NCBI GenBank assembly: GCA_027593175.1
Contig: JAQCJI010000001.1
Location: 37,612-101,611, forward strand
Source of the DNA: Bacteroidota bacterium
GTDB taxonomy: Bacteria; Bacteroidota; Bacteroidia; Cytophagales; Cyclobacteriaceae
Direction of reading: 5' to 3'
Length of the DNA stretch: 64,000 nt
How positions within the stretch are numbered: the first letter of the stretch is position 1; each line of letters opens with the position of its first letter. Under the pieces are notes generated by a model, which was given only the letters and a program-made list of their open reading frames with translations, was not told where the DNA came from and did no database searches. This document shows positions 44,229-53,633 of this stretch, one piece after another. The position numbers and the translations under genes were made by a program.

Positions 44229-44544
44229 ATGCAAAAAATTCTCACTCTTTTTTTTGTGGACCACCACACTGCTGTTTGCTCAGAAAATTGTAGAATGGAA
44301 TCCAAGTAAAACGATTCAGGTGAATGGACAAAATCTTGGACCAGGGCACACGCTAGGAATCAATTCTACCCAAATCCAATTCACGGCAGCGATACCTCTC
44401 TTTACCACTTTCATAAAAAAGACTCCAACTGTAGGCCTTACCCGAATTTCAAATATTCCATGTGGTTCAGTACCTAGTGAATGCTTTGCTATACGTTTGA
44501 ATGCTGACGAAAACGATGTTCACTTCGAAATATATTTCTCCTAG
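44229..44544 (+). pseudogene. Broken gene for a small secreted protein, unknown function
   Basis: An ATG at 44229 starts a typical signal peptide, but a run of eight T residues (44248-44255) shifts the frame. With seven T the reading is MQKILTLFLWTTTLLFAQ followed by KIVEWNPSKTIQVNGQNLGPGHTLGINSTQIQF... to the TAG at 44542-44544. As it stands, only a TTG at 44254 opens this frame, without a working signal start. The frame continues past the TAG with LAVKLVKATGLPRPILQNQF, and two more stops follow, so the 3' part also looks decayed to about 44800. No family was recognised. It may be a frameshifted remnant of a larger secreted protein. Confidence 0.6.
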
Positions 44545-45001
44545 TTGGCGGTAAAACTGGTGAAGGCCACTGGACTACCTCGTCCCATCTTGCAAAATCA
44601 ATTTCTGGATCTAGGCGAAAATACCCAGCCATTTTTTAGTGGGCAGCTTCTGCAATCCAACTTCAGGCGCCTTCCAGGTGGTTTCTAGCTATCCACCACT
44701 GCTAGGTTGATCTCTAGCTTGGGTCAAGTGCTACTCCGAGAACATGCTTCCTACCAGGCAAACCCGTGCTGTTGGATGCGGTCAACCTTGTTCTAGGGCT
44801 TTATTTCTTACACCTAGAAACCAGTGATCCGCGGATGTAGGTTAAGAAAATCTGGGTGAAATAAGCAGAATGCATTTTTTTGTAGCGCAAGCTTCTAGTT
44901 GATTTTCCCTAATGGATAAGTGCATCAATTTTTGGCAATTCTGTAAGCGGTTTGCCAACATAACCTAAAAAAGCTAGTTTAGAAATTCAAATCTACGCTC
45001 A
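44545..45001. other. Gene-free stretch, probable pseudogene tail
   Basis: No intact gene, RNA or hairpin terminator was seen. The frame of the upstream remnant stays readable between stops (for instance TGLPRPILQNQFLDLGENTQ), consistent with gene decay rather than a regulatory region. The last 60 bases presumably hold the promoter of the amidohydrolase gene, but no clear TAnnTTTG box is present. Confidence 0.5.
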
Positions 45002-46705
45002 ATGAAAAACTTTCTTCTTGCGCTTCTAGCTGTTCTAGTCCTGTGGAGCTGCCAATCGGGCCCAGCGCCTGCCGACCAAGTATTTATCAACGGGATTGTC
45101 TACACGGTTGACGAAGCCCGTCCCAAGGTGGAGGCTGTGGCGGTGAAAGATGGGTTGATTTTGGCTGTGGGCACTACCGAGGAAATCCAAAAGTTCGTTG
45201 GAAGCGACACGGAAGTGATTGACCTAGCCGGCAAGACGATGACGCCGGGATTTATCGAGTCCCATGCCCACTTGATGGGAATAGGCTATAATAAATTGGA
45301 AATCGACTTGATGGGAGTCAAGACCTACGAGGAGCTTATCCAAAAAGTAGCCGAGGCTGCAGTAATTGCTAAGCCAGGCGACTGGATTACCGGTAGGGGA
45401 TGGCATCAAGACAAATGGCTCAAGCTTCCAGAAAAAACGGTCAAAGGCTTTCAAACCCACGAGGCACTCAGTGCGGTGAGCCCCAACAATCCCGTCTACT
45501 TAGCTCATGCCTCAGGCCATGCCTCTTTTGTGAATCAGAAGGCCATGGATCTTGCTGGCATTACCCCTTTGCGCAGTGAAAGCCCTACCCAAGAAGTTGA
45601 GGGTGGCGAGGTACTTCGGGACGAATTAGGAAATCCCTCTGGCGTATTGGTGGAGCGCGCTTCCACCTTGGTCAATAAGTTGATCCCAGAAACTACCCCT
45701 GAGAAAAATGAAGAGGCCTTAACCTTAGCATTGCAAGAGCTTGCTGAAAAAGGAATCACCTCCTTCCATGATGCGGGTTCTGGCCAAGAGGTCATCGACC
45801 TGGTTCAGAAATTTCAAAAAGAAGGCAAACTCACGGCCCGCATGTACATCATGCTCACAGGAAGGCAGCCCGACGTGTTGGAGGCCTGGTATAAAAAAGG
45901 GCCGATGATTGACCCCAACCACTGGGTGACGGTTCGTTCCATCAAACTCAATTGCGATGGGGCTTTGGGACCTTGGGGTGCCTGGTTGTTGGAAGATTAT
46001 TCCGATAAGGCAGGTCACCGTGGACACGAGACCCTGCCCATGTCCGTAGTAACGGAGGTTGCAGAGAAAGCCCTACCTCTAGGATTCCAAGTGTGTGCTC
46101 ATGCCATCGGTGACCGTGCCAACCAGGAGATTTTGGATCGGTTTGAAGCTGCTCTTGCCAAAAATCCGGGAGCTGCCGACCATCGCTCCCGCATCGAGCA
46201 TGCGCAGCACTTGCATCCCGATGACATTCCACGCTTTGGGCAGCTTGGCGTGATTGCCGCTATGCAGGCAATTCACTTAAGTTCAGACCGCCCTTGGGCC
46301 ATCGATAGGTTAGGAAAAAAACGCATCATCGATGGTGCATATGTATGGCAGAAGCTCTTCCAAACTGGTGCGCGCATTGCCAACGGCACCGATGCCCCTG
46401 TGGAACCCGTAGATCCTATTCCCTCTTTTTATGCCTCAGTAACTCGTAAAACCCTCCAAGGACTGCCAGAAGGAGGCTACGAGGGGGATCAAAAAATGAC
46501 CCGTGACCAGGCGCTTAAGTCCTATACCTTAGATGGGGCTTTTGCGGAGTTTGAAGAAAAATTTAAAGGTTCCATCGAAGTAGGCAAAGCTGCAGACTTT
46601 ACTATCTTCGACAAGAACATCATGGAAATCTCAGAAGATGAAATCCTGCAGGCCAAGGTGCAATTGACTGTAGTAGGCGGGAAAGTGGTGTATAAGAAAC
46701 TGTAA
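45002..46705 (+). CDS. YtcJ-type amidohydrolase lipoprotein
   Basis: A 567-residue metal-dependent hydrolase with a lipoprotein signal (MKNFLLALLAVLVLWSC, lipid Cys at 17). After a small beta domain (FINGIVYTVDEARPKVEAVAVKDGLILAVGT), the metal-binding barrel opens at GFIESHAHLMG. Later conserved parts are VRSIKLNCDGALGPWGAWLLEDY, VCAHAIGDRANQEILDRFE, RIEHAQHLHPDD and NGTDAPVEPVDPIPSFYASVTR. The YtcJ/LAF3 group contains amidases and N-acyl hydrolases; the substrate is unknown. It is followed 70 bases later by an S9 peptidase, also exported, which suggests extracytoplasmic peptide or amide degradation. Confidence 0.93.
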   Translation: MKNFLLALLAVLVLWSCQSGPAPADQVFINGIVYTVDEARPKVEAVAVKDGLILAVGTTEEIQKFVGSDTEVIDLAGKTMTPGFIESHAHLMGIGYNKLEIDLMGVKTYEELIQKVAEAAVIAKPGDWITGRGWHQDKWLKLPEKTVKGFQTHEALSAVSPNNPVYLAHASGHASFVNQKAMDLAGITPLRSESPTQEVEGGEVLRDELGNPSGVLVERASTLVNKLIPETTPEKNEEALTLALQELAEKGITSFHDAGSGQEVIDLVQKFQKEGKLTARMYIMLTGRQPDVLEAWYKKGPMIDPNHWVTVRSIKLNCDGALGPWGAWLLEDYSDKAGHRGHETLPMSVVTEVAEKALPLGFQVCAHAIGDRANQEILDRFEAALAKNPGAADHRSRIEHAQHLHPDDIPRFGQLGVIAAMQAIHLSSDRPWAIDRLGKKRIIDGAYVWQKLFQTGARIANGTDAPVEPVDPIPSFYASVTRKTLQGLPEGGYEGDQKMTRDQALKSYTLDGAFAEFEEKFKGSIEVGKAADFTIFDKNIMEISEDEILQAKVQLTVVGGKVVYKKL

Positions 46706-46775
46706 ATGTGAAATAATTATAGAAGCTAAAAATTATAACTAAAACATGTCCAGTATCTATTTTAATTAGTACCAA

Positions 46776-49703
46776 ATGAAAAAAATCCTACTCCTCTGTG
46801 TACTTGCGGTCGCTTCGATGACCTTGGCCCAGGCTCAAGTAATAGCACCTCGGCCAATTTCTTGGCAAGATGTGGCCACCTGGAAATTCATGCCCAACAG
46901 TGGACACAAACTCTCCCCCAATGGCGTATGGATGGCCTACGTACTTACCGGAGTGGAGGCTGATGGGGAATTAATACTCCAAAAGGTGGCCGATCCCAAC
47001 AGCAAAAAGTCTTTTCCAATTGGGAATACTTCCTTTGCCAACTTTGAGTTTAGCGACAATAGCCAATGGCTGGCTTTCAAGGGATATCCCAAATTCACCG
47101 AAAAGCAGGCCAACGAAAAAACAAAAGGTAAGCCCCTAAAGGAAAAACTCCAGTTGATCCAGCTGAGCACAGGAGACAAAAAGACCTTCGAGGGAATTTC
47201 AGGGTTTAACTTTAACGGCGAGGCGGCATCACACCTTCTGATGACCCTTCCCAAGGAAGGAAATGGGGAGGCCAAAGGCTCGGATCTTTTGCTTTATCAC
47301 CTTGCTACTGGCAAATCCCAGAATCTAGGCAATGTCCGAGAACACGCAGTAAATAAGGCAGGCACACACCTAGCATACGCCGTAGATGCAGCAAACTCCC
47401 AAGGAAATGGTTTGTACCTACTCACCTTGGCCAGCAATAGCTTGTCTGTGTTGGATTCGGACAAAGCAGGGTATCAGGGCATCAACTGGACAGAAAAAGG
47501 GGATGCCTTTGCGGCACTCAGGTTTAAAAAAGACAAAAAATACACCCAAGAAAAAGGAGCAGTGCTGGGTGTTAAAAACCTATCTAGCCCACAGCTCACT
47601 GTGTATGAGCCTGCCAAAGATTCTACCGGTTTTGATTCCCGTTATACTATTAGCCCCAACCGCCGTCCCCTTTGGTCGGATGATTTGACTCGCCTATTTT
47701 ATGGCATTCACCCACTGGTTTTGGCTGTAAAAGAAAGCCCCAAAAAGGAAGTGAACCAAGACTCTCTGCTGGCTGCAGAATCTGCTGCTCTAGCCAAACT
47801 TAAGGCGGATACTACCCTCAAATCCATCGCAGATGTGCAACAAGCGATTGGCAAGTTGCGCATATCAACCACCGAAGAAAAGAAAGCGAAGGATGCTAAA
47901 AAACCAGAAATGACGATTTGGCACTGGAACGACGAGCGACTCCAGTCCCGTCAGCAAGTGATGGAAGGCATGGACAAGAACTTCAGTTTCTGGGCCATGT
48001 ACAACCTCAGTACCAAAAAACACCTGCCTCTTCAAGACAGTACTCTACTCGAACTCAACCTCCTTCCCAACCAGCACTACGCCTTGGGCGCGGATCAGCA
48101 GGCCTACGAGTTGGACAACAATCTCAATGGGCAGACCTATAAGGATTATTACCTAGTGGACCTGAAATCGGGAACCAAAACCCTACTTTTTGAGAAGTTT
48201 TATCAGCCCTCCTTTGCGTCTATGCCTCGTGCATCCACCGATGGCAAAAAACTACTATATGGTAAGGATGGCCACTTTCATCTATACGACATGGCTACCA
48301 ACACCCACAGCAATCTAACTGAGAAGCTTCCAGTAGCTGTGGTCGATGTAGAAGACGATCACAACGTGATCAAGCCCCTCTACAATCCCTTGGGATGGAG
48401 TAGTGACAGCCGCTATGTACTCGTTCGGGATGGCTGGGATATTTGGCAAATCCCACTTTCTGCCAAGGAAACTCCCATCAACCTGACTCAGAACGGAAAG
48501 GCTCAAAAAATCCGATACCAGTACCGCGTTAGTCTTGATTCGGAAGAAAAGGGTATCGACCTGACCAAGACCGTGTACCTACGCATCTATGGGGAGCAGA
48601 CTAAGAAAAGCGGGTATGCTACCCTTGCTCCCGCAAAAGCTGGATTGACCACAGGCGCAAAAGTCTTGCGCTGGGAAGATGCCAATATCCAAGGCCTAAG
48701 CAAGGCGAAAAAGGCGGCAGTATTCACTTTCACCAGTGAAAATGCCAACCAGCCCACCCAAGTATTTCTGAGCGATGCGACACTCAGCACTTCCAAGCAG
48801 CTTACCGAGAATGCTCCCGATGCAGGTAAGTTTGCCTGGTCCGCAGGGGTCAAGCTCGTCGATTATGTCACTACAAAGGGTGATTCCCTGCAAGCGGCCC
48901 TCTTCCTTCCGGCAGGCTATGAGGAAGGGGAAAAGTATCCAACTGTCGTGTACTACTATGAAAAGCTTTCCCAGACCCTACACAATTGGTCCAATCCAGC
49001 CTATAGTGGCACGGGTTGGAGCCCAAGTGTGTATACTAGCAACGGCTATGCGGTCTTAATTCCAGATATCGTTTACAGAATGGATGACCCAGGGATGTCG
49101 GCTGTTTGGGCGGTGCTTCCAGCGGTAGATGCTGCCATCCAAACAGGCGTCATTGACCCCAATAAGATGGGGCTCCATGGCCACAGCTGGGGAGGTTACC
49201 AAACTTCCTTCCTGATTACCCAAACGAATCGCTTCAAGGCTGCAGCTGCTGGCGCACCTCTGACCAACATGATTTCCATGTATGACCTGATCTACTGGAA
49301 TACAGGTGGGGGCAATATGTCAATTTTCGAAGCCTCTCAAGGAAGATTCTTGGGTGGCCCCTGGGAAAATTGGGATGCCTATGAACGAAATAGCCCTATC
49401 TACCACGTGAAGAAGGTACAGACACCCTTGCTCATGCTGCACAACGACAAGGATGGTGCTGTAGACTTTACCCAAGGGATCGAGTACTACAATGCACTTC
49501 GCCGTCTGAAGAAGCCCGTGATTATGGTGCAATACTTAGGCGAAAACCACGGGCTTGGAAAACTCGAAAACCGGAAGGATTACAGCGTGCGGATGATGGA
49601 ATTTTTCGATCACCACCTCAAAGGGCTTCCCGCACCAATATGGATGGAAAAAGGCGTACCTCGATTGAAGTTAGGGGATCACTTGGACGAAAGAGTTTTT
49701 TGA
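46776..49703 (+). CDS. S9 family (prolyl oligopeptidase) exported peptidase
   Basis: A 975-residue serine peptidase with a signal peptide (MKKILLLCVLAVASMTLAQA). The first ~680 residues form a beta-propeller-like region with an inserted Lys/Glu-rich stretch near residues 320-390. The C-terminal alpha/beta-hydrolase domain has S804 (GLHGHSWGGYQ), D893 (HNDKDGAVDF) and H925 (GENHGL) as the likely triad. Such enzymes release di- and oligopeptides outside the cytoplasm. An intrinsic terminator follows. Confidence 0.93.
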   Translation: MKKILLLCVLAVASMTLAQAQVIAPRPISWQDVATWKFMPNSGHKLSPNGVWMAYVLTGVEADGELILQKVADPNSKKSFPIGNTSFANFEFSDNSQWLAFKGYPKFTEKQANEKTKGKPLKEKLQLIQLSTGDKKTFEGISGFNFNGEAASHLLMTLPKEGNGEAKGSDLLLYHLATGKSQNLGNVREHAVNKAGTHLAYAVDAANSQGNGLYLLTLASNSLSVLDSDKAGYQGINWTEKGDAFAALRFKKDKKYTQEKGAVLGVKNLSSPQLTVYEPAKDSTGFDSRYTISPNRRPLWSDDLTRLFYGIHPLVLAVKESPKKEVNQDSLLAAESAALAKLKADTTLKSIADVQQAIGKLRISTTEEKKAKDAKKPEMTIWHWNDERLQSRQQVMEGMDKNFSFWAMYNLSTKKHLPLQDSTLLELNLLPNQHYALGADQQAYELDNNLNGQTYKDYYLVDLKSGTKTLLFEKFYQPSFASMPRASTDGKKLLYGKDGHFHLYDMATNTHSNLTEKLPVAVVDVEDDHNVIKPLYNPLGWSSDSRYVLVRDGWDIWQIPLSAKETPINLTQNGKAQKIRYQYRVSLDSEEKGIDLTKTVYLRIYGEQTKKSGYATLAPAKAGLTTGAKVLRWEDANIQGLSKAKKAAVFTFTSENANQPTQVFLSDATLSTSKQLTENAPDAGKFAWSAGVKLVDYVTTKGDSLQAALFLPAGYEEGEKYPTVVYYYEKLSQTLHNWSNPAYSGTGWSPSVYTSNGYAVLIPDIVYRMDDPGMSAVWAVLPAVDAAIQTGVIDPNKMGLHGHSWGGYQTSFLITQTNRFKAAAAGAPLTNMISMYDLIYWNTGGGNMSIFEASQGRFLGGPWENWDAYERNSPIYHVKKVQTPLLMLHNDKDGAVDFTQGIEYYNALRRLKKPVIMVQYLGENHGLGKLENRKDYSVRMMEFFDHHLKGLPAPIWMEKGVPRLKLGDHLDERVF

Positions 49704-49754
49704 ATTTCTGAGTCCCGATATCGGATATGAATTTCAACTAGGAAACCAAAAAAA

Positions 49755-49785
49755 TGAATCCCCCGGGATTAGCTGGGGGATTTTC
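49755..49785. terminator. Intrinsic terminator after the S9 peptidase gene
   Basis: AATCCCCC (49757-49764) pairs with GGGGGATT (49775-49782) around a 10-base loop, followed by TTTT. On the other strand a T7 run lies just beyond the stem, so it may serve the convergent PQQ dehydrogenase gene too. Confidence 0.82.
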
Positions 49786-49830
49786 TAGTGTTACAAGTAA
49801 ATTGGTTGATTCCAACTTCAATCCCATAGT

Positions 49831-51945
49831 TTAGTTCGGTAAGGCAAAAGCCACATAAGCATCCCCGCTTTTGGTGCCTTTCCCGCCTCCGCAGGCAATG
49901 ACAAGGTATTGCTTCCCATTTCTTTCATATGCTGCCGGGGTAGCATGCCCAGCTGCTGGAAGCTGAGCTTCCCAAAGGAGTTTACCTGTTTCCTTATCGA
50001 AAGCTCGAATTTTCTCATCCTTGGTGGCTGCGATAAAGACTAGGCCACCGGCAGTGACCACAGGTCCTCCGTAATTTTCGATGCCAGTATTTTCGACCCC
50101 CATTGCTTTTAGCGAATCGATAGATCCAAGAGGGATTTGCCATTTCTTCAAGCCCGTTTTCATATCGATGGCAGTCAACAGGCCCCAGGGAGGGTTGGAA
50201 CCATAAATTCCCTGTTTGGTGGTGAGTCGTTTGTATCCCTTCATGTAGTAGCGGGGGTAGAGTTTGGAGTTTTCGGTTTCCGGTTCTTTTTTGTCTCCTG
50301 CATCTGCCTTACCCAGCAGGTAATCCACTAAAATTCCTCGTTCTTCTACTGAAATATGGGAAAATGAAGGCATTGCACCCTGACCTTTTTGAAGTAGTAG
50401 CCTAAGGGATTCAGGAGAATACTTTTCTTTCAATGCAATCAGACCGGGAAAGGAGGGAGGATTACCCTTTCTGTCCAAACCATGGCAATTACCACAGTAA
50501 TTGGCATAAATGGATTGACCCACATTGCCAAAGCTGGCATTTGGAGTCATCTCAATTAGCCAAGGAATTTGGTTGGCATTGACATAGAGTGTTTGGGATT
50601 TGGGATCAAAGGCAGCACCACCCCATTCACCGCCCCCATCCATTCCTGGAAAAAGTACAATCGAATTTTCTGGGTGTGGAGGGGCCCAAGTATCTGCAAA
50701 AATGGCATTTGAAAGCTGGCTACGGATGTCTTTTTCCCATTCAGGCGTTAGATTAAGGATGTTTTTTTCCTCAAATACGATGTTCATAAACGGTTCAGGT
50801 AAAGAGGGAATGGGTTGGGTTTTGGAACTCACCTCTCCTGGCATTCGAGTTTGGGTAACGGGAGTTTCATTGATCGGCCAGATGGGATTTCCAGTTTCCC
50901 GATCAAAAACATAGGTATGTCCTTGTTTTGAGATTTGTGCTACGGCATCAATCCATTTGCCGTCTTTTTGGATTCGGATCAGGTTGGGATTGGCAGGAAA
51001 GTCTCGATCCCAAACATCGTGGTGAATCGCCTGAAAATGCCAGATCCGCTTTCCTGTACGGGCATCAAGAGCCAAGAGCGAGTTGGCATACAGATTGTCT
51101 CCGTTTCGGTAGCCTCCCCAAAAATCATAGGTAGCCGAACCAGTCGGCACAAAAACGATCCCTCTAGCATAATCTAAGGTCATTCCTGCCCAGTTGTTGG
51201 CCCCGCCCATATTCAGGATGTATTTCGGATCCCAAGTTTCAAAGCCCTCCTCACCGGCTTGTGGAATGGTATGGAAAATCCATTCCCGCTTCCCGCTTTT
51301 TATGTTGTAAGCCCGGATATGTCCCGGAGCGGCATCCAGTCCTTCAGAAAGGCGCATACCCAGAATTAATTTGTCTTCAAAAACAACTCCTGGAGAATTG
51401 GATACGATCAAAAAATCTTTCAAATCTGTATCTAGATCTTCTCGAAGATCCACTTTTCCATGATGACCAAAAGTCAAGATTGGCTCTCCTGTAATGGCAT
51501 TCAGTGCCATCAACCAGTTGCCTGCCGTGAATAAAATTCGCTTTTCTTTTCCCTCTTCCCAGTAACTAACTCCACGATTGGCCCCAGCCCAAGAATTTTC
51601 CCCTCCCAAAATCGTAAAAGGGTCAAAACGCCAGATTTCTTCTCCTGTGGCCGCATTGAGTGCAAAAACATTTAGTTTGGGCGTGGTACCGTAAAGCAAG
51701 TCACCCACTAAGATGGGTTGGCATTGAATCTGGCTTCGCTCCGTCGCGTCACCAGTATGGTAGGTCCAAGCCACTTGGAGCTGGGCAACATTTTCTTTGG
51801 TGATTTGGGTCAAAGCCGAATACCTCGAACCATCTTCTGGCCCGCCATAGTGCGACCAATCGGTATAGTCGATTTCTCGAACTTTTTGGGTACAGGATAA
51901 AGTAAAAAGAAAAAATACGACAAAAAGAGATTTTTTGAAGGCCAT
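49831..51945 (-). CDS. PQQ-dependent dehydrogenase lipoprotein with cytochrome c domain
   Basis: A 704-residue exported quinoprotein. It has a lipoprotein signal (MAFKKSLFVVFFLFTLSC, lipid Cys at 18). The eight-bladed PQQ propeller includes the tryptophan-docking type repeats LNVFALNAATGEEIWRFD, LALDARTGKRIWHFQAIHHDVWDRDFPANPNL, GHTYVFDRETGNPIWPI, DMKTGLKKWQIPLG and AFDKETGKLLWEAQLP. A cytochrome c domain is inserted at about residues 470-550 (YCGNCHGLDRKGNPPSFPG with the CxxCH heme site). The family oxidises sugars or alcohols in the periplasm and passes electrons to the respiratory chain. No PQQ synthesis genes are in the window. The 237 bases upstream (51946-52182) hold no gene. Confidence 0.92.
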   Translation of the reverse strand: MAFKKSLFVVFFLFTLSCTQKVREIDYTDWSHYGGPEDGSRYSALTQITKENVAQLQVAWTYHTGDATERSQIQCQPILVGDLLYGTTPKLNVFALNAATGEEIWRFDPFTILGGENSWAGANRGVSYWEEGKEKRILFTAGNWLMALNAITGEPILTFGHHGKVDLREDLDTDLKDFLIVSNSPGVVFEDKLILGMRLSEGLDAAPGHIRAYNIKSGKREWIFHTIPQAGEEGFETWDPKYILNMGGANNWAGMTLDYARGIVFVPTGSATYDFWGGYRNGDNLYANSLLALDARTGKRIWHFQAIHHDVWDRDFPANPNLIRIQKDGKWIDAVAQISKQGHTYVFDRETGNPIWPINETPVTQTRMPGEVSSKTQPIPSLPEPFMNIVFEEKNILNLTPEWEKDIRSQLSNAIFADTWAPPHPENSIVLFPGMDGGGEWGGAAFDPKSQTLYVNANQIPWLIEMTPNASFGNVGQSIYANYCGNCHGLDRKGNPPSFPGLIALKEKYSPESLRLLLQKGQGAMPSFSHISVEERGILVDYLLGKADAGDKKEPETENSKLYPRYYMKGYKRLTTKQGIYGSNPPWGLLTAIDMKTGLKKWQIPLGSIDSLKAMGVENTGIENYGGPVVTAGGLVFIAATKDEKIRAFDKETGKLLWEAQLPAAGHATPAAYERNGKQYLVIACGGGKGTKSGDAYVAFALPN

Positions 51946-52182
51946 TTGGATGAAATTGAATTATAAAAATAGAAGAATTTTTGATGATCAGAGGTTCGCA
52001 ATGCCAAAAATTAAATTGATGATTTTAAAGTATCAAACCTGGGCCGAAAGAGCTTTCTAGATGTAATCGTATACGTAAATCACCAAACCCCTCGCAGACA
52101 CCTGAGGAATTTTTTTTGAAAAAATTTAATTCTTAAAACCCTTTCTTGAGAGCTTTTAGGAGTGGCTTACCTAGAGAATTGA

Positions 52183-53493
52183 CTAGATTACCGTGATCCT
52201 TACTTTTTTCTCTTTCAGTTTTTGGTTGTTGACCTTAGGGAGAAATTGCTCTAAAACTGCTGATTTTACCCCAGCAAATGCGCAATCGATTTTGAGTTCA
52301 ATTGCTCCAAGGTCAGATGCACTGATCCCGCCTTGTTTAAAAAACAAGCCGACAATATCCCCCTTAGAAATTTTATCTTTCCTCCCGCCGGAAATTAACA
52401 AGGTACTCCAAGGTGAGGGGGCGGGTAGGGTGGAAGGTAGAAGTTTTTCAAGTGTAGGGTTCCCTACAAAGTCGGGCAGGGCTTCCCTCTCAAATTGCAA
52501 AATATAGGCAGTGCCTTGGCTATTCATCCGTGCTGTTCGTCCATTGCGGTGGATAAACTCCTCTGCACGGAGAGGAAGGTGGAAGTGGATAATAAAGTCG
52601 AGTTCGGCCACATCAATGCCTCGTGCAGCCAAATCTGTAGCTAGGAGTAGAGGATAGGTACCGTTTCTAAATTTGATTAAGGATCGTTCCCGGTCGATTT
52701 GCTCCATGCCTCCAGAAAATATTCCGTGGGAAATGCCTTGATCACTTAAGTAATCACTTACCCGTTGGATGGAGTCCTTGAAATTGCAAAAGATAATGCC
52801 ATTTTCCGACCCCAACTGCCCCAGCAGCTGACTGAGCGTTTCGAGTTTGTCTTTGGTCGGGGAAAGGACCTTTTTGAGTTGGAGCTGGGAGATTTTATCT
52901 GTTTGAAAATCTAGTACTTGAGGAGATCTTAGCCCTACAAAACTAGGGATTTCTACCCCTTGAGTGGCTGAGGTCAGAATTTTTCTTCCCACTCTTGGCA
53001 GTGCGTGGAGGATGTCTCGCATTTCTCCTTCAAAGCCTATTTCCAAGGATTTATCAAATTCATCCAAGACCAGACTCTGGATAAAGGTAGTATCAAAGGC
53101 TCTTCTTCTCAGGTGGTCCGCAACTCTTCCAGGAGTGCCTATCAGGACTGCAGGGCGGTGTTTGATTTCCATTCTGTCCTTTGAGCCTACCCTACCGCCG
53201 TACACTGCATTGACCTTAAATCCTGTTCCCATCTGCCGAACTACCTGTTCGATTTGGATGGCAAGCTCCCGTGAAGGAACTAGAATTAAGAGTTGAACTT
53301 CCTCACAGGAGGTATCCAGTTGCAAAAGTAGAGGAAGGAGAAAAGCTAGGGTTTTTCCTGTGCCAGTAGGGGATAGTAGAATCAGGTGCTCTGCTTTTGT
53401 AAGCGCCTCCTGAGTGGCAAGCTGCATGGGATTGAGCTGGGTGATACCTAGTTTGGCTAGGATTTCCTCCTGATTTTTGACGCGAGTGGACAT
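52183..53493 (-). CDS. DEAD-box RNA helicase, DbpA type
   Basis: A 436-residue RNA helicase. Motif I is SPTGTGKT, Ia is LVPSRELAIQ, Ib is GTPGRV, motif II reads DEFD in place of DEAD (VLDEFDKSLEIGFE), motif III is SAT, motif V is ATDLAARGID and motif VI is HRNGRTAR. The C-terminal ~75 residues match the DbpA RNA-binding domain (LLISGGRKDKISKGDIVGLFFKQGGISASDLGAIEL...), which directs the helicase to 23S rRNA. A role in large-subunit assembly is therefore likely. ATG at 53493 is chosen by family length. Confidence 0.92.
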   Translation of the reverse strand: MSTRVKNQEEILAKLGITQLNPMQLATQEALTKAEHLILLSPTGTGKTLAFLLPLLLQLDTSCEEVQLLILVPSRELAIQIEQVVRQMGTGFKVNAVYGGRVGSKDRMEIKHRPAVLIGTPGRVADHLRRRAFDTTFIQSLVLDEFDKSLEIGFEGEMRDILHALPRVGRKILTSATQGVEIPSFVGLRSPQVLDFQTDKISQLQLKKVLSPTKDKLETLSQLLGQLGSENGIIFCNFKDSIQRVSDYLSDQGISHGIFSGGMEQIDRERSLIKFRNGTYPLLLATDLAARGIDVAELDFIIHFHLPLRAEEFIHRNGRTARMNSQGTAYILQFEREALPDFVGNPTLEKLLPSTLPAPSPWSTLLISGGRKDKISKGDIVGLFFKQGGISASDLGAIELKIDCAFAGVKSAVLEQFLPKVNNQKLKEKKVRITVI

Positions 53494-53621
53494 GGGACAA
53501 AGGTAGCCTTTTTGTTGGGCTCCCTCGCCCCTGTTATTGGAATATGCCCGTTTGGTGAAGGGGTTATTCCAAAGTCCCCTTTCCAATTTCTTCACTTTCG
53601 ATTCTTGGAAAAGTAATTTGT

Positions 53622-53629
53622 TACCTTTG
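53622..53629 (+). promoter_or_regulatory. Candidate -7 box before ccmB
   Basis: TACCTTTG fits TAnnTTTG and ends only four bases before the ccmB ATG at 53634. A TTTC at 53596-53599 could act as a degenerate -33 element 22 bases upstream. Transcripts would be nearly leaderless. Confidence 0.35.
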
Positions 53630-53633
53630 TGCC

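Noticed and set aside
52080..52150. A/T-rich stretch before the PQQ dehydrogenase as a regulatory element
   Set aside because: No inverted repeat, TAnnTTTG box or other motif could be supported there.
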